A stretch of 64,000 bases of DNA, taken from Deltaproteobacteria bacterium (GTDB lineage: Bacteria; Myxococcota; Kuafuiibacteriia; Kuafuiibacteriales; Kuafuiibacteriaceae). The notes beneath the pieces were generated by a model. The model had not been told where the DNA came from. It worked only from the letters and a program-made list of their open reading frames with translations, and searched no databases. Each line of letters begins with the position of its first letter. Positions within the stretch are counted from its first letter, which is position 1. The DNA is taken from NCBI GenBank assembly GCA_016713425.1, contig JADJPE010000005.1:5554501-5618500 (forward strand). The letters run 5' to 3'. Both the position numbers and the translations under genes were made by a program. This document shows, one piece after another, positions 19,092 to 27,138 of this stretch.

Positions 19092-19922
19092 TCACACCAT
19101 CGCATCCATTCGCAACGAATCACCGTCCAGGTAAATGTGCACGTTCCGCTTCGCCAGCGAGACGTCGAACGCTTCACTCACCTTGTAGAGCCCGCTGATC
19201 GAAACCAGCTCGGCCTCAAGACTCCGGCAAAAAATTCGAGCCGAGCGATCGCCCGTGAGTCCCGCCATCGCGCGACCGCGGAGCGCGCTGTACACGTGTA
19301 TGTTCCCGTCGGCCAGCAGTTCCGCGCCCGGGCTCACAGGAGCGGTCACAACCAGATCGCCATGCGGGACGTAGATCCGTTGCCCCGACCGCACGGGCTC
19401 CGTGACGACGCGCGTCGTTCTCGCGGGCGGCGTCTCGCGTCCGGCAAACTCCAGGTCACCCGCTTCGACGGCATCCCGACGCGACGCATCGCGCCCCCCC
19501 GAATCGCGAGGATTGGAACTACGGCCGGCTCCATCAAGGCGTTCGGGGCCAGCCTCAAGAACCCGAGCTCCGGACGGCTCCCGCGTCCGCCTCGCGCTGC
19601 CCTCGGGCATCACGGCGAGGTTCGCCTTGGAGGCCGAGCGCTGCAGCCCCTCGCTGCCCCCGAGCACGGCGACAGGGATCAACCGAAGGGCGCGCAGACG
19701 CGCCGCGAACGCCTCCAGGTCGAAAACGCAACCCGGAGCAACGCCCTCGAGGTCGAGCACGATCGGCGCGGACCGGAAGAAGTTTGGCGCCTGCTGAATC
19801 TTACCCTCTAGCAAGGCAAAGAAACTCGGATCGTTCGGATCCCGAAGCCGAAGGACCATGAGCGCAAACGATCCACCCTTCAGTTCGAAGGGCGCAGAGG
19901 ATGCCTCCGGAACTCCCGTCAT
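19092..19922 (-). CDS. minC: Septum-site-determining protein MinC
   Basis: An FtsZ-polymer inhibitor. The N-terminal domain (ELKGGSFALMVLRLRDPN; later PIVLDLEGV) and the C-terminal beta-helix domain (RSGQRIYVPHGDLVVTAPVS, then DGNIHVYSALRGRAMAG and ARIFCRSLEAELVSISGLY) are both clear. They are joined by a linker of roughly 70 charged residues, longer than in most MinC proteins. First gene of minC-minD-minE. Confidence 0.92.
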   Translation of the reverse strand: MTGVPEASSAPFELKGGSFALMVLRLRDPNDPSFFALLEGKIQQAPNFFRSAPIVLDLEGVAPGCVFDLEAFAARLRALRLIPVAVLGGSEGLQRSASKANLAVMPEGSARRTREPSGARVLEAGPERLDGAGRSSNPRDSGGRDASRRDAVEAGDLEFAGRETPPARTTRVVTEPVRSGQRIYVPHGDLVVTAPVSPGAELLADGNIHVYSALRGRAMAGLTGDRSARIFCRSLEAELVSISGLYKVSEAFDVSLAKRNVHIYLDGDSLRMDAMV

Positions 19923-20058
19923 GACGCACCGGACTTGTACAACAGCCCATCCACACGCGCAACGCGCGCGAGCTCACCGAGTTTCGAAGACACAGTTGGA
20001 AGCTCTTCGACTTCGCGCGCCGCCTGCTTGATGGCGCGCCCCTCAGGATTTGTTTGAA

Positions 20059-20133
20059 TCGGGGCGAGAGGATTTGAACCTCCGACCCCTTGACCCCCAG
20101 TCAAGTGCGCTAACCAGGCTGCGCTACGCCCCG
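20059..20133 (-). tRNA. tRNA-Pro (anticodon GGG)
   Basis: Read on the minus strand, a 7-bp acceptor stem (CGGGGCG with CGCCCCG, discriminator A) encloses a D arm, an anticodon stem CTTGA/TCAAG with loop CTGGGGG (anticodon GGG), a 5-base variable loop, and a T arm with loop TTCAAAT. CCA is not encoded. Mobile debris begins on its 5' side about 240 bases away. Confidence 0.96.
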
Positions 20134-20370
20134 AATCGATGGCGAGTGAAGCCCACCACCAACGGACGTGTCAACTACGCATTCCTAAAAGAGTTTCTGC
20201 CGGAATCAGCACGCGTTAGGACTTCGCACATTAGATTGGGAGATCGGCTCGCTCAGCTCGTTAGGGATCATGAAGGGATCACAAAATTCACGACGCACCC
20301 GAGGCGACGGGAGCATCTCGCGCCGCAAAGAGGGTGGATGGTTGGGCCGCACGTCCTGGATCGACCAGGA

Positions 20371-20707
20371 GCTCGTTCCTCCCCCGGCGCAGCATCAGGT
20401 TCGCTACGCGGGCGTTCTGGCCTCGGCCTCGAAAGTGCGGCGCGCGATTATTCCAAGGCCCGCACCGGTTCTTCAGCTCGCCTTCCCGATCGAGAACATG
20501 AGGCCTCGGGTTCAGAAACGTCGCATGTCGTGGGCCAAACTGTTGGCCCGCGTCTATTCGATTGATGGAGAGCGCTGCTTGAGCTGTGGCGGCCCACTTA
20601 GGCCAATCGGTGCGGTGACTGAATCGAGTCACGTCGCGCAGACTCTCGGTCGGATGCGACGGCCGCGATGCGCTCGAGATCCCCCTCAGCTCGCCCTCGA
20701 TCTCTGA
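20371..20707 (+). pseudogene. IS91-like transposase, C-terminal fragment
   Basis: Encodes the last 110 or so residues of the IS91-like transposase (from PPPAQHQVRYAGVLASASK, through the Cys pair in GERCLSCGG, to PPQLALDL). A few substitutions separate it from the other copies. The catalytic HUH and Tyr region is absent, so it cannot be active. Confidence 0.85.
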
Positions 20708-20956
20708 TCGACTCCACAAACCAACCCAAGGTCCCAAGCTCCGGGGCTCGGCCCTTGTTGTCCGCGCGGTCGCACTCCTCGTCCGCTGGGGGAGAGGCAC
20801 GTCTGAACGCTGCCCGCAGGCTACAGAACTCAACGGCAGTCACGTCTTTGTGCCGTTCCAAACCGGCCAGAGTGCGCGCAACATGCGACGCGTCGCACAC
20901 CGGCGTCGGTTCTCCGAATGCTCCGGGCATGGTCGAAGCCGATTGATTGCCCTATC
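20371..20956 (+). mobile_element. IS91-like element, copy A (3' fragment with terminus)
   Basis: Near-identical to the transposase 3' end and terminal region of the copies starting at 48013 and 60018, but in the opposite orientation. Similarity begins at 20371 and ends at 20956 with the shared terminus, which in the opposite sense starts GATAGGGCAATC. The rest of the element is missing. Confidence 0.85.
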
Positions 20957-21007
20957 GGCCTCAAGACACTCAGCCTAAGAAAATGCCTCCTCTCGCGCGG
21001 CTGGCCG

Positions 21008-21430
21008 TCAACCTCGGTTGCGCCAGCCGTCGAGAGCCTCCTGAAGCTCGGCCAGGGAGCTCCAGTCCCGGAGCCAGATGCACTCTTCCTTCATGGTGCG
21101 GATGACACGCTCCGCGACGGCATTCCCGGTTGGGCGCCCCACCGGCGCGAACGTGTGCTCGATGCTCCAGCGGTCGCAGAGTTCGCGGCAGTCCTCACCG
21201 GTGTACTGCGGGCCGTGGTCACTGCGCAGCTCGAGTCCGTCGGGTACACCGGACGGCGTATCGAACTGCTCGTTGAGCGCCGCCCCGAGCGCCGCAAGAA
21301 TGGCGGGCGACTCCTGCGACTTCGTGACGCGCAGCGCAAGCAGAGTGCGACAGCTGCAGGAAGTCGCGATCCAGCCGAAGCAACACATTTCGCAGAGACC
21401 CTCGCTGGTCAGCGATGCGTAGCCGGTCAC
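21008..21430 (-). pseudogene. IS3-family transposase OrfB fragment (rve integrase core)
   Basis: The C-terminal part of a DDE transposase: the second catalytic Asp in ELRSDHGPQYTGEDC and the catalytic Glu in GNAVAERVIRTMKEE, ending LQEALDGWRN. The N-terminal half with the first Asp is incomplete, and sequence upstream breaks into different frames. Typical IS3/IS2-type remnant. Confidence 0.8.
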
Positions 21431-21587
21431 TGCTTTGGCGCCATGACGCGGAAGGCGTTACGTCATCGACGAGATAGGCCGCCGGCTCGGGTGTTCTCGG
21501 GACAATTCTCCTCTGCCTCGGACTCGCCCTCCGCGTTGGCCGGCGTCTCGGAGAGGGCGTTGCTGGATACGGTCTCGAGCAGAAGCT

Positions 21588-21788
21588 TCAGCTGGTTGGG
21601 GGAGACCTTCTCCGTCGTCTTGAACGCTCGGAGCTTCTTCGCGGAACCAGGCCGACATCATCCGGGACCGCTGTCCGGCCTGACGGTCCGAGCCGTTGTC
21701 GCCACCAGTAGATCCGCTGCGCACTCACACCTTGCGACCGCGCGAATGCGACCACCGACTGGCGACTTCGTTCGAGCGCCACCAGCAT
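21588..21788 (-). pseudogene. IS66-type TnpA (Orf1) fragment
   Basis: A short helix-turn-helix stretch (SVVAFARSQGVSAQRIYWWR) typical of the small first protein of IS66 elements. The sequence after it loses similarity (ERSRRRRRSPPTS). Remnant, adjacent to the IS3 fragment. Confidence 0.6.
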
Positions 21789-22043
21789 CGAGCGTGCTTC
21801 TGCTTCCGACCAACGGCCATGAGCAGCTGCCCCCGTAAGGCGCCAGCACGCGGCGATGCTTGGCCGCTTTGTTCGAGATTCTCGGCGACGGCGCTCGAAT
21901 CAGCACAGGGGACTCGAGAGCCACGAACACGTGGTCGACAAGGTCGCAAAGCAGCATCTCGCCTGGTGAACGCCGACTTCGTGGCCGACCTCGAGATGAC
22001 CGTTCGCGGCCAGATTCAAGCGGAACACCCCGAGTGTTTCACT

Positions 22044-22814
22044 CTACTGCAATGATGGATATACCTCGCCGAGACCTCTAAGCAAGGCTTGCTCGTGTTG
22101 CTCCACGGTGCGACTGACCTCGATCGCCGCGCGCTCCGCTCGCAGCTCGAAGATGTTTCCAGGCGCTGACCGCATCGCGTCAAGCACAGGCCCCAGAGCC
22201 TCAGCCATCGCAACGGACCTTCCGTTAGCCTCGGCTGCCCCGATCGCGGTACCGACATCCTGGAGCAACTCAACCAGCTGAGGCTCGAGGTAAATCAGTT
22301 GGTCACGGTCGCGCCCAGCACGCCCAAAGCTGGTCTCCAAAGCCTGCGCGCGCCCCCTGAGTGAATCAGGACTGTGTTCTCGGACCCTGGCATCCTCATT
22401 CTTCGCGGCGGCGTAAGCGTCGACGGCGGCATGGCGCGCAATCTCGCTAAATTGCGGAGGGAACCGCTCCATGAGCTCCGAGATGTTTTTGTCAACGCGA
22501 GAGATGCCAGAAACGAGCGCCCTGACCTTTTCGAACGCCTCAGCCCCTCCCCCTCCGGTAGCGCCCCCCGGCGCGTGAATATCCTCCGTCAGAGCTGTAC
22601 GTCGCTCCGCCAGTGCAAAGCCTACCGTCACGCCCGCATTGGCAAACCTCGCGGCCAGCGGACCCGGCCCACGAAGGATGTCGCTGACGACCTGAACAAG
22701 ACTCTGGTCTCGGTCCCCCCCACGGGTTGGCCATGCGCTGACCTTACCTCCGAGAGCCTGGCGCATGCCATCGGTGTAGTTGGCCACGAGGTCGAAGCCC
22801 ACCCGATCCGTCAT
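22044..22814 (-). CDS. Hypothetical helical protein
   Basis: 256 residues from MTDRVGFDLV (a longer in-frame start at 22904 is less likely). There is no signal peptide or membrane segment. It has one Gly-rich loop (PGGATGGGGAE) and a mostly helical, charged C-terminal half (VEQHEQALLRGLGEV). No family recognised. It lies in the remnant zone, so it may be accessory. Confidence 0.5.
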   Translation of the reverse strand: MTDRVGFDLVANYTDGMRQALGGKVSAWPTRGGDRDQSLVQVVSDILRGPGPLAARFANAGVTVGFALAERRTALTEDIHAPGGATGGGGAEAFEKVRALVSGISRVDKNISELMERFPPQFSEIARHAAVDAYAAAKNEDARVREHSPDSLRGRAQALETSFGRAGRDRDQLIYLEPQLVELLQDVGTAIGAAEANGRSVAMAEALGPVLDAMRSAPGNIFELRAERAAIEVSRTVEQHEQALLRGLGEVYPSLQ

Positions 22815-23378
22815 GCGCGGGTTCGCTTTTCGATTCGCATGGTGGATCGATCGTCTTGGGTTGGGAGCCTGTGTGTTGGTTGATGCTCTTGCTATAGCGA
22901 TCATATCTGCCCTCTCCGCGTTAGGCCTAGGCCTAGATCGGCCTCTCTTCGCAGAACTTTTCTCGCCCGCGCTGCCCTGATGTTCGGGGCCCTCATGAGC
23001 CCAGAGATCGTGTTCGAGTCCTCAAACTGCGGCGCATCCGGCGCGCCGTCCCCAAAAGCGAGACGCCTGGCCGTGCGTTTGTTGAGTGAGATTTATCGGC
23101 GACCCGTCTGGGGTTGTTCTCTGATCTTCCACATGGCATCGGACGTTGATCGCATGACGGCGGGCAGCTCCACCCAATCCGCGACCGAGGGACGTGGAGT
23201 CTCAAGCTTCACGGCGCCTCATCTCGGGGCCGGAAGTGCCGGGATCGAGGGCGGTGGCCTCGCTCATTCAGAACTCCGGCAGAGCGCTTAGGCGAAGGAC
23301 TGCGCCGCGCCCCAGGGCGTGGTGTGCTCTTCGTCAGCCTGTTCGACGAGTTCGAAGCCGGCCCCGAGTGCGGCTGCG
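22815..23378. other. No recognisable gene
   Basis: Between the hypothetical gene at 22044-22814 and the kinase stub. Only short, unconvincing frames are open on either strand. I see no repeat, RNA gene or terminator. Confidence 0.5.
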
Positions 23379-23525
23379 ATGTCGCTCGATGCGTACCGGG
23401 TCACGGGCAGCCCGCTGCACAGCATCCCGATAGGCACCGTCGTGGGGCGATACGCCATCGTACGCCGGATCGGCGCGGGCGGAATGGGCACGGTCTACGA
23501 AGGGCAACACATTGAACTCAAGAGC
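23379..23525 (+). pseudogene. Truncated Ser/Thr protein kinase, N-terminal stub
   Basis: About 50 residues from the ATG at 23379 encode the start of a bacterial Hanks-type kinase: IGTVVGRYAIVRRIGAGGMG followed by TVYEGQH, the ATP-binding glycine loop. The frame then enters unrelated sequence (FFFTLQR), so the catalytic Lys and all later motifs are missing. Such kinases are abundant in Myxococcota. Confidence 0.7.
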
Positions 23526-23639
23526 CGGGGCGGCTTCTTCTTTACCCTTCAGCGCACGCATGACCGCAAGGATGATCTGGTCTCGCCGCATTGCGTTCGA
23601 GTCGTAGCCGCGTACGTGATCTCGTTGATCGTCACGTTC

Positions 23640-24053
23640 CTTGGACTTCGGCCAATAAAGACCACCCCCGGACGTGCTTCAGCGATCGCAGGATGTGTGC
23701 GGTCGATGGTCGGTTCGAGCCATCCGTTCGTCTGGACCTGATCTCGTTTGCCGCCGCCAAGGCGAGAAGGTCGCCGCGTTCCGCTTTGCGCGTGCGTCAC
23801 CACCAGCCTTCATGTAAGTGTCATAGCGATCGTATTCGTCCGCTTCTTTGAGTTCATCCTTCCAGCCGAGGCCCTTCAAGAGGTGGCTGAGACGGATCAA
23901 GTCGACCGAATAGTTGTATCGAAGCTCCAGGCGTTCCTTGATCGTTTCTTCGACCGATCGAAGGTTAGTGCCCACGGGACCCACGAGCCCGATCACCAGC
24001 TCTGTCCGCGGATACTCCGGGGGGAAAATCTGAACGGAGGTGTCGTCCGCCAC
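23640..24053 (-). pseudogene. AvcD-like antiphage dCTP deaminase, N-terminal part, frameshifted
   Basis: From a GTG at 24053: RTELVIGLVGPVGTNLRSVE, then YNYSVDLIRLSHLLKG and YDRYDTYMKAGGDAR. This is the P-loop-like N-terminal domain of the deoxycytidylate-deaminase antiphage proteins. At GGDA the reading continues in another frame as RTRKAERGDLLALAAANEIR and then AHILRSLKHVRGW to a stop near 23640, matching the family pattern. The zinc deaminase motifs (HAE, PCxxC) are not seen. A gene broken by a frameshift and a 3' deletion, next to DISARM. Family call is from pattern memory. Confidence 0.65.
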
Positions 24054-24236
24054 GGCTTAGGCACGCTACCCCAGCTCGTTGAAGAACGACACACCAGAGT
24101 CAAACGGAATGAAATGCGCGCGCATCCGGGTCAATGGACGTACGCAACGGGATCGAGGAGGCAACACATGCTTCGTACAATCCGCTCGGACGTCCGACAA
24201 GGTCGGGCCCGGCAAGCCCGACAGAATGCGAGGATG

Positions 24237-25100
24237 CTACAAGACTTTGAGCAGGCCCAGCAACGTCAGCCGCCGGAAGTGCTCGAGCATCGCGGTCGCG
24301 GTGGGTTCGTGACGAAAACAAACGCCACATTCGAGATTCCGTGTCTGTCCGCGATCGGTGAAGTTGGCCGAGGTGATGAATGCGAAGCGGCGGTCGACGA
24401 CCACGAGCTTGGCATGAATCGAGCTGACGGCATCGGGCTGCACCGTGCGCGGGTCGAAGAGAAGGCGCGGATGGGGGGCGCCGAAGGGCCAATTGCTGGC
24501 CAGGAATCGCTCACGCGCGATCGCAAGATGCGTTTCCATCGATTGATCTCGGGCGCAGCGCGGGAGGTTGATCACCAGGTCGACGCGAACGTTGTGTTGC
24601 ACCATCGCCCGGTAGAGCGGTTCGAGCAGTGTCTCGCCGTGGTCGAAGCTGTAGCCACACACGAGCACCGAGACGCGCGCCTGCTCGAACAGCTCGCGAA
24701 GCAGCACGCCCGTGTCGCGGCCGGTTCCTCGGTCGTCGTTCGGGCCGGTCCAGACGAGCTCGGGCTCGGCGGTGTTGCGCGCTTGGGCCGCACGTTCGGC
24801 CAGCGCCACGCGGAGCGCCGCAAGGCTCGCCTCTTTGCCTAGGCCGCTCAGGCATCTCGCGCGCGCCTTCAGGTCTTCATCGAAATGCGCCGCCGAGAGG
24901 TCGGTCGTCGTGAACGGACAGCCGAGGTCGTCACGCTCGATCGCCACGCGCAGCCGCTCGAGCTCGATGACGGAGAGCCTCGTCAGCCCATCGACATCAT
25001 CCGGATGGTTGCCATCGTTGCCAACGTTCCCGTTGTTGGCGTCGTTGCCGTTGCCGTTGCCGTTGCTGGCGCTGATGCCATTGATGCCGTCGTCGTGCAT
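24237..25100 (-). CDS. drmC: DISARM protein DrmC, phospholipase D-like
   Basis: A 287-residue PLD-superfamily protein. The HKD motif is SIHAKLVVVDRRFAFITSAN, followed by FTDRGQTRNLECG. The second half-site is less clear (VSVLVCGYSFDHGETLLEPL), as in single-HKD members that dimerise. The first 35 residues are a low-complexity Asn/Gly/Asp tract. In DISARM, DrmC is the PLD component and is dispensable in some systems. Last gene of the operon, 54 bases after drmB. Confidence 0.9.
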   Translation of the reverse strand: MHDDGINGISASNGNGNGNDANNGNVGNDGNHPDDVDGLTRLSVIELERLRVAIERDDLGCPFTTTDLSAAHFDEDLKARARCLSGLGKEASLAALRVALAERAAQARNTAEPELVWTGPNDDRGTGRDTGVLLRELFEQARVSVLVCGYSFDHGETLLEPLYRAMVQHNVRVDLVINLPRCARDQSMETHLAIARERFLASNWPFGAPHPRLLFDPRTVQPDAVSSIHAKLVVVDRRFAFITSANFTDRGQTRNLECGVCFRHEPTATAMLEHFRRLTLLGLLKVL

Positions 25101-25154
25101 CGCCTCGCCTCACCCTCGCCTGCCTTCCGCACTCCGCGCCGCGCCGTGCCTCAC

Positions 25155-27095
25155 TCAGGGACGCTCTCTCAGGAACGCGAGGTCCTCAGGGCAGCCAAGG
25201 GTTGGAACTGCCAGCGCACGGTCGAGGTAGCGGTTGAAACGTTCACACGAGCTCTCCGCGATGTAGAGACACCCGTGGCACGCCGCGCCGTCGAGGAGCC
25301 GCCCTTCGAGATCTTCCTTCGGCTGGTGGCCAGCGCAGACCGGGTCGTGCGCGCACAGCGTGCCGAGATCGAAGGCGCGTCTGAGGTGTTTGGTGATGTT
25401 GAGCCCCTCGTTGACCAGGCCGCCGAGCGTGCCTTCGGCCCCTGCGGTGCCCGTTTTGATCAGAATGCCCGCCATGCGCTTGTCTTTGTGGGTTCGTTCC
25501 TTCGGGAGGCTGCAGTAGATGCGTTCGCTCAGCGCGCTCGCGCCGTAGCCACACTCCATCGCCAAGGCCGTCATGAGCAGATGCGACAGCGAGTGGAGCA
25601 TGTAGTAGCGCGCGCCCGGGAAGGGCGGAGGCTTCACCGCCATCGTGTCCGCCCATTCGTTGTATCCGTCTTCGAGAAGTCTCGCGCGCGCCTTCACCGA
25701 CGCTCGCTCTTCCCACGCCAGGACGGCCTCCTCATCGAGCGCCAAGAACAAGCCTTCGCCCAGGACTTCGGCCGCCGGCAGCCAAGTGCTACCTTTCGCA
25801 AGCGGCGCCGTTTGGACGGCGAGGTCGAACTCGCCCTGCAGGTCGGGCGTCGGGACCTCGAGTCGCGTGAAGCCCACTTGGACCCGCACTTCGCGGAGCC
25901 GATGCACGCGAACAAGCTTGCGGAATCCTGCCGGCAGCGCCCGCTCGACCGAACAGGCGCGCGCGAAGTACTGTCGGTTCACGGGCGGCAGGTCTCCAGG
26001 CTGCTCGATCGGCTCGGCGATCAGCCGATGATATTCGGCGGTGCGAAGGGGCTCGCGCTCCGGTTTCTTCCCGGCCCGTATCGCGGCGAGCGCTTCGAGC
26101 ACGACGGGGTCGGCATACCGGCCAATGGCCTCGCTTACGTCAGAGTATTGGCGAGCAAAGCGGAGTCCGTCGGCGTCCTTTACGATCTCAAGCTTTCCAA
26201 TCACCGACTCGACCGCATCGCGCACCTCGTTGCCGGTGTCGGGAATCGACAGCGCGCTCACCACCTGCGCGAAGTAGGCGTTCGATGCGGTTCGAACGAT
26301 CAGCCTCGGTCGCTCTTCGCACCCGTCCTCGCGCACGTTCGGGCCAAGCCACGGCTGCTCCCCATCACACCTGGGTGCGAGCTCAGGGTTGTACAGGTCG
26401 GCGAGCATCCTGCGCTTGCCGCAACTTTCGCATTGGACGCGGATGTCGGCAAAGTCTCGCGTATCGCCTTCGCGGAGGAAGAGCGAAGCGGTGCCGTTTG
26501 GGCACGACGGATTGCCGTAGTGTACGAACGCGTTCCACCGGACGTCTTGGAGGTGACCCTTCGCGCACGCCATCGCGAAGCGCACCGGCATGGCGAGTCC
26601 TCCGGCTCGCCTCCCGCCACAGTCGTGCACCAGACGCTTCGAGGAGGCGCCCTCGGTGCTAAGCACGCTCCTCCCGGTCAGGGCCTGACACGACTGGCAA
26701 ACGAACCATCCCGGGAACTCGAACGCGCCGATGCCGTTGTTTCGTGAGACGTTTTGGTCATCGCCCGCCGGAGGGAGGCGAAACGGGGTTTCGAGATCGA
26801 GCGCGCCTTCGGGGTCGACCTTCTTGAGGGTGTGCAGAAGCAGATCGCGAAGCCGCGGTTCCTTGATCGCGTAGGCCTCCCTCGGCAGGTCTCCGTAGTG
26901 CCACTGGTTGAGTCCGCCGACGATCACCGCATGGTCGACGAGATCGATCATCGCGCCCGGGCCGTAGGTGCTGATGGCTTGGCTTCGACGCACGCGCCCA
27001 TCGGGCGGCGGATGCTGTGCCGGGCGAGACGAGCGGGACCGTCCCGTCGATCGGCCTCGTCCAGAGGGCTTAGGGCTCTTGGTCCGCTTGCTCAT
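25155..27095 (-). CDS. drmB: DISARM protein DrmB (DUF1998)
   Basis: A 646-residue protein with the family-defining start RRSQAISTYGPGAMIDLVDH, then VIVGGLNQW. Cys pairs typical of the zinc-binding DUF1998 fold occur at CQSCQAL, CESCGKR and, near the C-terminus, CHGCLYIAESSCERFNRYLD. DrmB pairs with the DrmA helicase to form the core DISARM complex. The start codon lies in the last unit of a 7-bp tandem repeat that also contains the drmA stop. Confidence 0.92.
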   Translation of the reverse strand: MSKRTKSPKPSGRGRSTGRSRSSRPAQHPPPDGRVRRSQAISTYGPGAMIDLVDHAVIVGGLNQWHYGDLPREAYAIKEPRLRDLLLHTLKKVDPEGALDLETPFRLPPAGDDQNVSRNNGIGAFEFPGWFVCQSCQALTGRSVLSTEGASSKRLVHDCGGRRAGGLAMPVRFAMACAKGHLQDVRWNAFVHYGNPSCPNGTASLFLREGDTRDFADIRVQCESCGKRRMLADLYNPELAPRCDGEQPWLGPNVREDGCEERPRLIVRTASNAYFAQVVSALSIPDTGNEVRDAVESVIGKLEIVKDADGLRFARQYSDVSEAIGRYADPVVLEALAAIRAGKKPEREPLRTAEYHRLIAEPIEQPGDLPPVNRQYFARACSVERALPAGFRKLVRVHRLREVRVQVGFTRLEVPTPDLQGEFDLAVQTAPLAKGSTWLPAAEVLGEGLFLALDEEAVLAWEERASVKARARLLEDGYNEWADTMAVKPPPFPGARYYMLHSLSHLLMTALAMECGYGASALSERIYCSLPKERTHKDKRMAGILIKTGTAGAEGTLGGLVNEGLNITKHLRRAFDLGTLCAHDPVCAGHQPKEDLEGRLLDGAACHGCLYIAESSCERFNRYLDRALAVPTLGCPEDLAFLRERP

Positions 27096-27138
27096 GGCTC
27101 ATTGCTCATCGCTCGTCGCTCATCGCTCATCGCTCATC
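27090..27138. repeat. Seven 7-bp repeats spanning the drmA stop and drmB start
   Basis: Seven contiguous units (GATGAGC on the coding strand, with single changes in three). The drmA stop codon is in the first unit and the drmB start codon in the last. Nearly every unit contains ATG and TGA overlapped as ATGA. Because 7 is not a multiple of 3, successive ATGs fall in all three frames. Confidence 0.9.

Noticed and set aside
20059..20370. tRNA-Pro as the integration site of a genomic island
   Set aside because: The debris lies on the 5' side of the tRNA and no repeat of its 3' end was found; integrases normally use the 3' end.
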